A stretch of 39,907 nucleotides of DNA from Phenylobacterium deserti (GTDB lineage: Bacteria; Pseudomonadota; Alphaproteobacteria; Caulobacterales; Caulobacteraceae). The stretch spans positions 1 through 39,907 of the forward strand of contig CALQQB010000040.1 in assembly GCA_943332615.1 (NCBI GenBank). The letters are read 5' to 3'. The notes beneath the pieces are model-generated. The model saw nothing but the letters and a program-made list of their open reading frames with translations, was not told the origin of the DNA and searched no databases. The translations under genes and the position numbers were made by a program. Below are positions 18,517 to 27,284 of the stretch, in pieces; the first letter of the stretch is position 1, and each line of letters starts with the position of its first letter.

Positions 18517-19685
18517 TGGGGCAGGGCGCGCCATCGCCGGAACAGCTGCTGGCCGACGCGGCAGCGGCCCTGCAACGGGGCGATCGGGCCACTGCGCTGA
18601 GCTTGCTGAGCGCCGCCGAGGCCGCCGCGCCCTTCGATCCGCACGTGAAGATGCAGAAGGCGCTGGTGTACCGCATCAGCGGCGCCCTGCCGGCGGCCCT
18701 GGCCACCCTGGACGAGGCCCTGGCGCTGGATCCGTACAACTTCCTGGCCCTGCTCTCGAAAGGCGCTGTGACCGAACGCCTCTCCGGCGAGCGGCTGGCG
18801 GCGCGCATCTACGAGAACGCCATCCGGCTGGCCCCCAGCGAGGAGAACCTGCCGCCCAACCTGAAGGCGCCGCTGGCCCGGGCGCGGCAGGTGGTGGCAG
18901 AGACGCGGACGGCGCTTGCCGCCTTTCTCGCCGAACAGGTGGGGCCGGTCGCGGCGGCGGGGAGCGAGCTGGCCCAGGGCCGGCTGGCCGAGGCGATCGA
19001 CATCTACGCCGGCGTGAAGACGGCCTATGTCCACGAACCGCTGCTGCTGCACTACCCGCGCCTGCCGGCGATCCCGTTCTATCCGCGCGACCTGTTCCCC
19101 TGGCTGCCCGAGCTGGAGGCGGCGACGCCGGTGATCCAGGCCGAGCTGGCCCGCGCGCTCAAGACCCGGATGGACGCCTTCGCCCCCTACATCGCCTTCC
19201 CGCCCGAGGCGCCGGTGAACCAGTGGGAGGCGCTGAACCACTCCCGCCGCTGGAGCTCGCTGTTTCTGTGGAAGGACGGCCAACGCCAGGACGCGGTCTG
19301 CGACGCCTGCCCGCAGACCGCGGCGCTGCTGGCGCGGCTGCCCCTGGCCGATCAGCCGGGGTTCGCGCCGACGGCGATGTTCTCGGCGCTGGCGGCGAAC
19401 ACCCACATCCCGGCCCACACCGGCTCGACCAATGTGCGCCTGCTCTGCCACCTGCCGCTGGTGCTGCCGGGGCCTGCGCGTTTCCGGGTCGGCAACGAGG
19501 TGCGCGCCTGGCAAATTGGCCGCGCCTGGGTGTTCGACGACACCCTCGAGCACGAGGCCTGGAACGACGCCGGCGAGCTGCGCGTCATCCTGATCTTCGA
19601 CGTCTGGAACCCGTACCTGGAGCCTGGGGAACGGGACCGCATCAACGCCCTGATGGCGGCGCGCAACGCGTTCTACAGCGCATAG
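18516..19685 (+). CDS. TPR protein with aspartyl/asparaginyl beta-hydroxylase domain
   Basis: A 389-residue protein: N-terminal TPR-like helices (about 5-130, for example AALATLDEALALDPYNFLAL) and a C-terminal Fe(II)/2-oxoglutarate dioxygenase domain of the AspH family. HIPAHTGSTNVRLLCHLPL gives the first iron-binding His, and FDDTLEHEAWND contains the second. The Arg in ELRVILIFDVWNP should bind 2-oxoglutarate. In animals AspH hydroxylates Asp/Asn in EGF-like domains; the bacterial substrates are mostly unknown. No signal peptide is visible, so it is probably cytoplasmic. Its start overlaps the OppC stop, which suggests a link between transport and hydroxylation. Confidence 0.92.
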   Translation: MGQGAPSPEQLLADAAAALQRGDRATALSLLSAAEAAAPFDPHVKMQKALVYRISGALPAALATLDEALALDPYNFLALLSKGAVTERLSGERLAARIYENAIRLAPSEENLPPNLKAPLARARQVVAETRTALAAFLAEQVGPVAAAGSELAQGRLAEAIDIYAGVKTAYVHEPLLLHYPRLPAIPFYPRDLFPWLPELEAATPVIQAELARALKTRMDAFAPYIAFPPEAPVNQWEALNHSRRWSSLFLWKDGQRQDAVCDACPQTAALLARLPLADQPGFAPTAMFSALAANTHIPAHTGSTNVRLLCHLPLVLPGPARFRVGNEVRAWQIGRAWVFDDTLEHEAWNDAGELRVILIFDVWNPYLEPGERDRINALMAARNAFYSA

Positions 19686-20249
19686 TCACTCCACCCGGTG
19701 GGCCTTGAAGCCGCCCTGGTTGTCGATGACCATCATGTAGCTGCCCAGGGCGGCTTTGCGGATCTTCACCTTCATGCCGGGCTTGGGAGTCTTGAACAGC
19801 TCCTCGACGCCGACCTGGGCCCAGACGGCGCCGTCCTCCAGCTTGATCACCCAATGGCCGCCGCCGTCGTGCCGGGCGGTGGCGACCGCGCCGTCGAAGG
19901 TGTCGAGGTCCTCTTTCGGGTCGCCCTTCTGGAAGATCGAGATCGACGGCAGGGTGAAGCCGAAGGCCTGTTTGCGCACCTCGCGCGCCTGATCGCGGTC
20001 GATCACCACCACGTCGCCCTTGGCCTCGGCCTGGTCGAAGGCCGCGGTAGCCTGATCGTAGCAGGCGAGGCGGGCCACATCGTCGGTCAGCTTGCGGCAA
20101 TCGACCAGCTTCTGGACGATCGCGGCGCGCGCGCTCTTGGCCCCCTCGGTCCTGGATTGGGCGAGGGAGGCCGGGGCCGCGACGAGGGTGAGGATGGCCA
20201 GGGCGGCGGCCCAGGAGGCGGGAGCCGTAACGGTGCGCTGAAGGGGCAT
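19686..20249 (-). CDS. Exported protein of unknown function
   Basis: A 187-residue protein with a signal peptide (about 1-31, ending ASLAQS). A motif VDCRKLTDDVARLACYDQAT follows, with two cysteines probably joined by a disulfide; a similar C...RL.CYD pattern occurs in many small periplasmic proteins, including some type VI accessory proteins, but that is not enough to assign a role. The C-terminal half (VIKLEDGAVWAQVG ... KVKIRKAALGSYMMVIDNQG) looks like a small beta-barrel. ATG 20249 was chosen because it places the signal peptide at the N-terminus; GTG 20279 is possible. It lies tail to tail with the AspH gene with no gap. Confidence 0.72.
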   Translation of the reverse strand: MPLQRTVTAPASWAAALAILTLVAAPASLAQSRTEGAKSARAAIVQKLVDCRKLTDDVARLACYDQATAAFDQAEAKGDVVVIDRDQAREVRKQAFGFTLPSISIFQKGDPKEDLDTFDGAVATARHDGGGHWVIKLEDGAVWAQVGVEELFKTPKPGMKVKIRKAALGSYMMVIDNQGGFKAHRVE

Positions 20250-20589
20250 TTGAGGTCCCGGGAGGTTGTGTTCCGTCACTTAGGCGGCGCCGGGGCCCGC
20301 GCGCAACGCCTGGACGGATTCGGCGCGCCGGGCCGGTGATTGCCCCTGCGTCGTGCCCGCCGCTGTCACAAAATCGGGCGAATCCTTCCTGTAATTCCCC
20401 TCAGAAGGGAACATGTGACTTTATTGCGACAGTTTCGCGTCCGAAACATTGCCAAACGCTAATGAGCGTTGACCCCCCGTCGCCGGCCCTCGTACCTACG
20501 CAGCAATACGTAGCCGACCGTTCCCGGGACCGATCTCGTTTTGTGGGGAGCGGCCGCCCGCGTGGCAGCACCGCTGGAGGATCTGGACT
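20250..20589. promoter_or_regulatory. Upstream region of the second TonB receptor
   Basis: This 340-bp gap holds no convincing gene. It is more AT-rich than the flanks around 20390-20460. Two inverted repeats stand out: GTTTCG-CGTC-CGAAAC (20432-20447) and CTACG-N8-CGTAG (20496-20513). Either could be a repressor site or a leader hairpin. GGAGG about eight bases before the GTG is the ribosome site. No clear sigma-70 promoter could be assigned by eye. Confidence 0.5.
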
Positions 20590-23500
20590 GTGAAATTCAA
20601 ATCGATGCGGGAACGCCTGCTGGCGTCTTCAATGATCTGCGGCGCCGCACTGCTCGGCGTTTCGTCTCAGGCGTACGCCGCCGCGGCCGCCACCGAAGAA
20701 GTCTCTGAAGTGGTGGTGACCGGGACGCGGATCCCGTCGCCGAACCTCGAGAGCGTCAGCCCCGTCACCGCCATTGGCGCCGCGGAACTCCGCGCCCAGG
20801 GCGTGACCCGCGTCGAAGACATGATCAACACCCTGCCGCAGGCTTTCGCGGCCCAGGGCGCGGCGCTGTCCAACGGCTCGACCGGGACGGCCACCATCAA
20901 CCTGCGCGGCCTCGGCGCCACGCGGACCCTGGTGCTGATCGACGGCCGCCGCCTGATGCCGGGCACGCCGAACACCGCCGGCGGCTCGCTCGCCGCCGAC
21001 ATCAACTTCATCCCGGGCGCCCTGGTGCAACGGGTTGACGTGCTGACGGGCGGCGCCTCGGCCGTTTACGGCGCGGACGCCGTGGCCGGCGTCGTCAACT
21101 TCATCATGCAGAAGAACTTCGAGGGCGTGCGCGTCGATGCCCAGTACGGCATCTATCAGCACGACAACTCGAGCCCGATCGCTGACGTCGTCTCCGCCCG
21201 CCGGGCGACCGCGACCGTCAAGTCGTTCTTCGACCTGCCCAAGCACAATGTCCGCGACGGTGAACAGTCCGAAGTCACCATGGTGATCGGCGTCAACGCC
21301 CCGGACGGCAAGGGCAACGTCACGGCCTATGCCGGCTATCGCCACGTCGAGCCGGTTCTGCAGGGCAACCGCGACTTCTCGTCCTGCACCCTGAACTCGG
21401 GGGCGACCTTCACGTCCTGCGGCGGTTCGGGCACGGCGTTCCCGGTGCGCGTCGGCACCCAGATCCTCGATCCCAATGGCGCGGGCAACACGTTCCGGGC
21501 CCGCACTGGCGCCGACGTCTACAACTTCGGCCCCTCGAACTACTATCAGCGCCCCGACGACCGCTATGTCATGGGCGCCTTCGCCGAGTATGAAATCCAG
21601 CCCTGGGCCAAGGTCTATGCCGACCTGATGTTCATGGACGATACGTCCACCTATCAGATCGCGCCGGGCGGCGTGTTCGCTGGCACCTTCTCGATCAACT
21701 GCGCCAACCCGTTCCTTTCGGCGCAACAGCGTGGCCTCATGCCGGCGACCATCGCGTCGGGCGGCGGCACCTGCGCCACCAACACCGCCAACGGCACCTT
21801 CACCGGCACCGTGGCGCGGCGGAACATCGAAGGCGGCGGCCGTCAGGGCCGCACCGAGCACACCCAGTATCGCTATGTGATCGGCATGCGTGGCGACCTG
21901 AACGATAACTGGAACTACGACTTCTCGATGCAGTACGGCCGCGTCGAGTTCCAACAGCGGGTGACCGGCTTCTTCCGGACCAGCGCGATCAATAACGCCC
22001 TGAACGTCGTCAGCGTGGGCGGCGTGCCGACCTGCCTGTCGAAGGTGAACGGCACGGACACGGCTTGCGTGCCCTACAACCTGTTCCAACTGGGCCAGGT
22101 GAACCGCGCGCAGCTGGACTACCTGGAAACCCCCTCCACCCAGGCCGGCAACCTGTTCGAGCGCGTCGTCCACTACGACATGGGCGCCGACCTCACCGAC
22201 TACGGGATCAAGAGCCCCTGGGCGGCGGACGGCGTCGGCATCTCGTTCGGCGGGGAATACCGTCGTGAGACCCTCGACTTCGCCGCCGACTACGTCTCCT
22301 CGTCCGGGGACCTGAACGGTTCGGGCGGCGCCTCGCCGCCGGTCAACGGCTCCTTCGACGTCTACGAAGGTTTCGCCGAAGCCCGCATCCCGATCATCTC
22401 CGATAAGCCGTTCATCAAGAGCGCGCAGATCGAAGTGGCCTATCGCTACTCCGACTACTCGTCGGCCGGCACCACCGACACCTACAAGCTGGCCGGTGAC
22501 TGGCAGATCGTCGATGACCTGCGCCTGCGCGCCAGCTACCAGCGCGCGGTGCGTGCGCCGCACGTCCTGGAACTGTTCAGCCCGCAGAACGTGGTGCTGG
22601 ACGGCACGCAGGACCCCTGCGCCGGCCTGAGCGCCGCCAACCCGCTGGTCGCCAAGTGCGCCGGCATCTTCAAGCTCACCACGGCCCAGGTCCTGGCGAT
22701 CGAGAAGAACCCGGCCAACCAGTACAACGGCCAGACCGGTGGTAACCCGAACCTGGCGCCGGAAACCTCGGACACCTTCTCCTTCGGCTTCGTGGCCACG
22801 CCCACCTTCCTCCCGGGCTTCAACCTCTCGGTCGACTACTTCGACATCAAGGTGAAGGACTACATCTCCAACATCGGCGCGGACGTCATCATCAACCGCT
22901 GCGTTCAGACCTCCGATCCGTTCTTCTGCAGCCTCGTCAATCGCGACGCCGCCGGCTCGATCTGGCTGTCGCCGCAGGGCTTCGTTCAGGACACCACCCT
23001 GAACACCGGCGCGCTGCGGACCAAGGGCGTGGACGTGAACGCCAGCTATCGGACCGACCTGGACGTGCTGGGCCTGGAGAACATGGGTGGCCTCACCCTG
23101 AGCTTCGTCGGCACCTATCTCGACAAGCTGCAGACCAAGCCGCTGCCGGGCGACGCCTACTATGACTGCGCCGGCCTCTATGGCACCGTCTGCGGCGTCC
23201 CGGCTCCGGAATGGCGCCACAAGGTCCGCCTGACCTGGGCCACCCCGTTCGAGTACGGCGACTGGATCAAGGGCGTTGGCCTCTCGATCCAATGGCGGCA
23301 CTTCAACAAGGCCTCCCTGGATGCCTATTCGACGAACCCGCAGCTGAACAACACCGGCATCCAGTACGAGTCGGACCGGACCCTGAAGGCTCGCGACTAC
23401 TTCGACCTGACCACCACCTGGACGATGCGCGACAACCTCAAGTTCCGTGCCGGCATCAACAACGTGTTCGACAAGGATCCGCCGCTGACGGGTTCGTCGA

Positions 23501-23595
23501 ACTGCCCGACCGGGCCCTGCAACGGCAACACCTGGCCGCAAGTCTATGACGCCTTCGGCCGCTACGCCTTCATCGGCCTGACCGCCGACTTCTAA
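20590..23595 (+). CDS. Large TonB-dependent receptor
   Basis: A 1001-residue outer-membrane receptor starting at GTG, with GGAGG upstream. A signal peptide (about 1-30, ending AYA) is followed by a TonB box, SEVVVTGTRIP. The plug has LRGLGATRTLVLIDGRR, RVDVLTGGASAVYGADAVAG and VVNFIMQKNFEGV, and the barrel ends with FGRYAFIGLTADF. The RGLGATRTLVLIDGRR form belongs to a receptor subgroup frequent in Caulobacterales, sphingomonads and gammaproteobacteria, often near peptide or amino acid functions. Cysteine pairs occur in surface loops (SCTLNSGATFTSC and others). The genes that follow are two TPR-sulfotransferases. The substrate is unknown; a peptide would fit the neighbours. Confidence 0.95.
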   Translation: MKFKSMRERLLASSMICGAALLGVSSQAYAAAAATEEVSEVVVTGTRIPSPNLESVSPVTAIGAAELRAQGVTRVEDMINTLPQAFAAQGAALSNGSTGTATINLRGLGATRTLVLIDGRRLMPGTPNTAGGSLAADINFIPGALVQRVDVLTGGASAVYGADAVAGVVNFIMQKNFEGVRVDAQYGIYQHDNSSPIADVVSARRATATVKSFFDLPKHNVRDGEQSEVTMVIGVNAPDGKGNVTAYAGYRHVEPVLQGNRDFSSCTLNSGATFTSCGGSGTAFPVRVGTQILDPNGAGNTFRARTGADVYNFGPSNYYQRPDDRYVMGAFAEYEIQPWAKVYADLMFMDDTSTYQIAPGGVFAGTFSINCANPFLSAQQRGLMPATIASGGGTCATNTANGTFTGTVARRNIEGGGRQGRTEHTQYRYVIGMRGDLNDNWNYDFSMQYGRVEFQQRVTGFFRTSAINNALNVVSVGGVPTCLSKVNGTDTACVPYNLFQLGQVNRAQLDYLETPSTQAGNLFERVVHYDMGADLTDYGIKSPWAADGVGISFGGEYRRETLDFAADYVSSSGDLNGSGGASPPVNGSFDVYEGFAEARIPIISDKPFIKSAQIEVAYRYSDYSSAGTTDTYKLAGDWQIVDDLRLRASYQRAVRAPHVLELFSPQNVVLDGTQDPCAGLSAANPLVAKCAGIFKLTTAQVLAIEKNPANQYNGQTGGNPNLAPETSDTFSFGFVATPTFLPGFNLSVDYFDIKVKDYISNIGADVIINRCVQTSDPFFCSLVNRDAAGSIWLSPQGFVQDTTLNTGALRTKGVDVNASYRTDLDVLGLENMGGLTLSFVGTYLDKLQTKPLPGDAYYDCAGLYGTVCGVPAPEWRHKVRLTWATPFEYGDWIKGVGLSIQWRHFNKASLDAYSTNPQLNNTGIQYESDRTLKARDYFDLTTTWTMRDNLKFRAGINNVFDKDPPLTGSSNCPTGPCNGNTWPQVYDAFGRYAFIGLTADF

Positions 23596-23623
23596 GTCGA
23601 CGACCGGACCGGAACTCTCGAGT

Positions 23624-23658
23624 GGGGCGGCGGAGCAATCCGCCGCCCCATTCTTTTT
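23624..23658 (+). terminator. Rho-independent terminator of the second TonB receptor gene
   Basis: A perfect 11-bp stem (23624-23634 with 23639-23649), loop GCAA, then ATTCTTTTT. It starts 28 bases after the receptor stop. The 26-base hairpin is identical to the one after the first TonB receptor gene at 199-224. Confidence 0.92.
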
Positions 23659-23701
23659 GCGGGCATGGCTGTTAGGCTCGGCGCCGAAGGGAGCTGTTTT
23701 C

Positions 23702-25480
23702 GTGAGCAGTTGGTCGTCCGGCGGATACAGCATCAGGATCGGGGCCGTTCCGGCCCCCCGCCCGGCTGCGCCAACCCCGGCCCAACCGGCGGAGGCCGCC
23801 CGGTGGCGGGCCGAGGGCGACCGCCTGCGTCTGGGCGGCGATGTGCCCGCGGCGGACGCGGCCTATGCCCGGCTGATGCGCGCCACGGTCGCCGACGCCG
23901 ATCTGGTCCGGGCTGCCGACGCGGTCTGCGCGGGGCGGTTGTCCGAGGCCGAGGGGATGGCGCGCCAGGTGCTGTCGCGGCGGCCGGACGACGTGCTGGC
24001 GCTGTGGGTGCTAGGCGAGGTGGTGTCGCGGAGCGGCCGCAATCCCGAGGCCGAGGCCCTGCTGGCGCGCTGCGTGGACCTGGCCCCCGGCTTCATCGAC
24101 GCCCGCTACGCCTACGCCATGGTGCTGAGCTGGCGTCACCGCAGCGCAGAGACGCTGGTCCAGGCCGAACGCCTGCTGGCCGCCGACCCTGCCAACCCTC
24201 TGTATCGCCACCTGCGCGCCGCCGCCCTGATGCGACTGGGCGACGACGAGGCCGCGGCGGACGCCTATGGCGCCGTGATCGAGGCCCACCCTGACCAGCC
24301 GCTGCCGTGGATGAGCTATGGTCACGCCCTGAAGACCGTCGGCCGACAGGCCGAGGCGGTGGCCGCCTACCGCCGCAGCTTGGCCCTGGACCCCAAGCTG
24401 GGCGAGGCCTGGTGGAGCCTGGCCAACCTCAAGACCGTGCGCTTCGACGAAGCCGACCTCGCCGCCATGCGCGCGGCCCTGGCGCGGCCGGACCTGCAGG
24501 CCCCCGACCGCCTGCAACTCCACTTCGCTCTGGGCAAGGCCTATGAGGACCTGCGCCGCGACGCCGAGGCCTTCGCCGAATACACCCGGGCCAACGCCTT
24601 GCAGCGCGCCCGCCTGGACTATGACGCCGACGACAATCGCACCCAGATGCGCCGCACCAAGGCCCTGCTGGGGCGTGGCTTCTTCGCGGCGCGTTCAGGC
24701 CAGGGCAGCCCGCGCCCGGATCCGATCTTCATCCTGGGCCTGCCGCGTTCCGGCTCCACTCTCATCGAGCAGATCCTCGCAAGCCACAGCCAGGTGGAGG
24801 GCACCCAGGAGCTGCCACATATTCCGAACCTCGCGGCCGAGCTGGGCGGCCCGGCGCGCCGCGAGACCGAGAGCGCCTACCCCGATGTGCTGGCCGCCCT
24901 GTCGCGAGCGGAGATCGCGGACCTGGGCCAAGCCTACCTCGAGCGCGCCAGGGTCCACCGAAAGACCGACCGGCCGTTCTTCGTCGACAAGCTGCCCAAC
25001 AACTTCGCCCACACGGGCTTCATCCACCTGATCCTGCCGAACGCGAAGATCATCGATGCGCGCCGCCATCCGCTGGGCTGCTGCTTCTCCGGCTTCAAGC
25101 AGCACTTCGCCGCCGGCCAGACCTTCACCTACGACCTCGCCGACCTGGGCCGCTACTACGCCGACTATGTGGAGCTGATGGCCCACTTCGACGCGGTCCT
25201 GCCGGGCCGCATCCACCGGGTGATCTATGAGCGGATGGTGACCGATCCGGAGGCCGAGACCCGCGCGCTGCTGGCCTATTGCGGCCTGGAGTTCGAGCCC
25301 GCCTGCCTGCGGTTCTACGAGAACGACCGCGCCGTGCGGACGGCCAGCTCGGAGCAGGTGCGCCAGCCGATCTTCACCGATGCCGCCGAGCACTGGCGGC
25401 GTTTCGAGCCCTGGCTGGAGCCGTTGAAGGACGCGCTCGGCCCGGTGCTGGCGGCCTATCCAGACGCGCCAAGCTTCTAG
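23702..25480 (+). CDS. TPR-containing sulfotransferase, first paralogue
   Basis: A 592-residue protein: Pro/Ala-rich N-terminus, TPR region (about 35-300), and a C-terminal PAPS-dependent sulfotransferase domain. FILGLPRSGSTLIEQILASH (near 343) is the 5'-phosphosulfate loop, and RHPLGCCFSGFKQHF is the 3'-phosphate-binding region. This class resembles protein-tyrosine and TPR-linked sulfotransferases; the acceptor is unknown. GTG 23702 is preferred because GGGAG lies eight bases upstream and an upstream start would run back toward the receptor terminator. The opening (SSWSSGGYSIRIG ... PAP) resembles that of the next gene, so the two are tandem paralogues. Confidence 0.9.
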   Translation: MSSWSSGGYSIRIGAVPAPRPAAPTPAQPAEAARWRAEGDRLRLGGDVPAADAAYARLMRATVADADLVRAADAVCAGRLSEAEGMARQVLSRRPDDVLALWVLGEVVSRSGRNPEAEALLARCVDLAPGFIDARYAYAMVLSWRHRSAETLVQAERLLAADPANPLYRHLRAAALMRLGDDEAAADAYGAVIEAHPDQPLPWMSYGHALKTVGRQAEAVAAYRRSLALDPKLGEAWWSLANLKTVRFDEADLAAMRAALARPDLQAPDRLQLHFALGKAYEDLRRDAEAFAEYTRANALQRARLDYDADDNRTQMRRTKALLGRGFFAARSGQGSPRPDPIFILGLPRSGSTLIEQILASHSQVEGTQELPHIPNLAAELGGPARRETESAYPDVLAALSRAEIADLGQAYLERARVHRKTDRPFFVDKLPNNFAHTGFIHLILPNAKIIDARRHPLGCCFSGFKQHFAAGQTFTYDLADLGRYYADYVELMAHFDAVLPGRIHRVIYERMVTDPEAETRALLAYCGLEFEPACLRFYENDRAVRTASSEQVRQPIFTDAAEHWRRFEPWLEPLKDALGPVLAAYPDAPSF

Positions 25481-25562
25481 GAGCGCCAGTCTTCTAGCCG
25501 CGCGTCGCGGCACGACGGCTGCTAGGCTAGGCGCCGGCTTCCCAGATTGAGGATTTGCGGCG

Positions 25563-27284
25563 TTGAACGAGTGGAAAGTCAGCCAGATCAAGGTGAAGTC
25601 GGGCTACACGCCCGCGCCGTCGCTGCGCGTCGCCGGGGCTACGGCCACGGCTCCGGCCGCCCGCAACCCGGTTGCGGACGCCGCGACCCTGGCCGCGATC
25701 CAGTCCGCAGCCCAGGCCCGGGATTTCCCGCGCGCCGCAACGCTGGCGGATGAAGCGCTCAAGTCCGGGCTGGAGCATCCGATGGTGCTGAACCTGGCCG
25801 CCTTGAAGCGCGAGCAGGAGGGCCGCTTCGACGAGGCGCTGCAGGCCCTGGGCCGGGCGATCGAACTGGCGCCCCAGGACATCGGCGCGCGCAACGCCGC
25901 CGGCCTCGTGCTTGCACGACTGGAACGCTACCCCGAGGCCCTGGCGATGTTTGAGAGCGTCGTGGCCCTCCAGCCCGACTTCGCCGGTTCGCACTGCGCC
26001 CGGGGCACGGTGCTGGAAGCCCTGGGCCGGCTGAAGGAATCCGAAGCCGCCTACCGCCTGACGATGGAGCTGGACCCCGACAACCTGGGCGCCATGCAGG
26101 GCCTGGCCAATCTGCTGAGCCGCCGGGGCGCGCACGCCGAGGCGCGACCCCTGGCCGATGAGGTGCTGGAGGCCGAGCCGAACTTCCCCGACGCGGTGAT
26201 GGTGCTGGCGGCCGCCGACGCCGCCGAGGGCGCGGGGGAACGCGCCCAGCGGCGGCTGGAACTGCTGGCCGGCGACGAACGCCTGACAGCTCAGCAGCGC
26301 GCCCTGGCCCATGGCCAGCTGGGCGATGTGCTCGACTCACAGGACCTGCCGGCCGAAGCTTTCCAGGCCTACGCGGCTTGCAACATGGGCCTGTGGCGGG
26401 CCTACGCGCCGGTGCATGGCCAGGGCGTCAGCGCGCTCGACTTCACCCGCGCCATGCTGGACGAGCTGCAACAGATTCCGCCGGCCGCCTGGACCTCGCG
26501 CAGCGATCCGCCGGCCGACGGACCGAAGGTCCACGTCTTCCTCATGGGCTTCCCCCGCTCCGGCACCACGCTGCTGGAGCAGGTTTTGGCCAGCCATCCG
26601 GAGGTCGAGGCCCTGGAAGAGCGCGAGACGCTGGCCGACGCCCAGCGCGCTTTCCTGATGAGCCCGCCGGACCTCGCCCGGCTGGCCCAGGCGGGGGAAA
26701 CCGAGCTCGCGCCGTTACGGGCCGCCTATTGGGCCCGGGTGCGCGCCGAGGGCGCCGAGCCGGCCGGCAAGGTGTTTGTCGACAAGCACCCCTTCAACAC
26801 CTTCCGCCTGCCGCTGATCCTCAAGCTGTTCCCGGACGCGAAGATCCTGTTCGCCCGCCGCGATCCGCGCGACGTGGTGCTCAGCTGCTATCGCCGCCGC
26901 TTCGCGATGAGCAGCCAGGCCTACCAGTTGCTGACCCTGCCGGGCGTGGCCGGCTACTACGACGTGGCCATGCGACTGGCCGACCTGCTGCAGCCGGCCA
27001 TGGCCGGCAATACCCTGGTGGTGCGCCACGAGGCCCTGGTGGCGGACTTCGACACGGTGGTGGGCGAGGTGGGGGCCTTCCTGGGCCTGCCGTGGTCGGA
27101 CACCGTCCGCAACTTCGCCGACCAGGCCCGCGACCGCGCCGTGGCCACGCCCAGCGGCGCCCAGCTCTCCCGCGGCCTCAGCGCCGAGGGCGTCGGCGCG
27201 TGGCGCCGCTACCGCGAGCAACTGGCGCCTATCCTGCCGGCCCTGGGGGCCTGGGTCGAGCGCTTCGGATATCCGGCCGAGTGA
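25563..27284 (+). CDS. TPR-containing sulfotransferase, second paralogue
   Basis: A 573-residue protein with the same plan as its upstream neighbour: N-terminus MNEWKVSQIKVKSGYTPAP, TPR repeats (for example AARNAAGLVLARLERYPEAL, DNLGAMQGLANLLSRRGAHA), then a sulfotransferase domain with FLMGFPRSGTTLLEQVLASH (near 326) and ARRDPRDVVLSCYRRRF for the 3'-phosphate. It begins with TTG, preceded by GAGGA. The GTG of the next gene overlaps its stop (GTGA), so the protease-like lipoprotein is co-translated. The acceptor is unknown. Two different acceptor sites or substrates may explain the duplication. Confidence 0.9.
   Translation: MNEWKVSQIKVKSGYTPAPSLRVAGATATAPAARNPVADAATLAAIQSAAQARDFPRAATLADEALKSGLEHPMVLNLAALKREQEGRFDEALQALGRAIELAPQDIGARNAAGLVLARLERYPEALAMFESVVALQPDFAGSHCARGTVLEALGRLKESEAAYRLTMELDPDNLGAMQGLANLLSRRGAHAEARPLADEVLEAEPNFPDAVMVLAAADAAEGAGERAQRRLELLAGDERLTAQQRALAHGQLGDVLDSQDLPAEAFQAYAACNMGLWRAYAPVHGQGVSALDFTRAMLDELQQIPPAAWTSRSDPPADGPKVHVFLMGFPRSGTTLLEQVLASHPEVEALEERETLADAQRAFLMSPPDLARLAQAGETELAPLRAAYWARVRAEGAEPAGKVFVDKHPFNTFRLPLILKLFPDAKILFARRDPRDVVLSCYRRRFAMSSQAYQLLTLPGVAGYYDVAMRLADLLQPAMAGNTLVVRHEALVADFDTVVGEVGAFLGLPWSDTVRNFADQARDRAVATPSGAQLSRGLSAEGVGAWRRYREQLAPILPALGAWVERFGYPAE

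Noticed and set aside
20629..23733. A 1034-codon open frame antisense to the second TonB receptor
   Set aside because: High GC leaves long antisense frames open. Its translation is low-complexity (Val/Gly/Arg/Ala), shows no known motif, and the plus strand encodes a full receptor.
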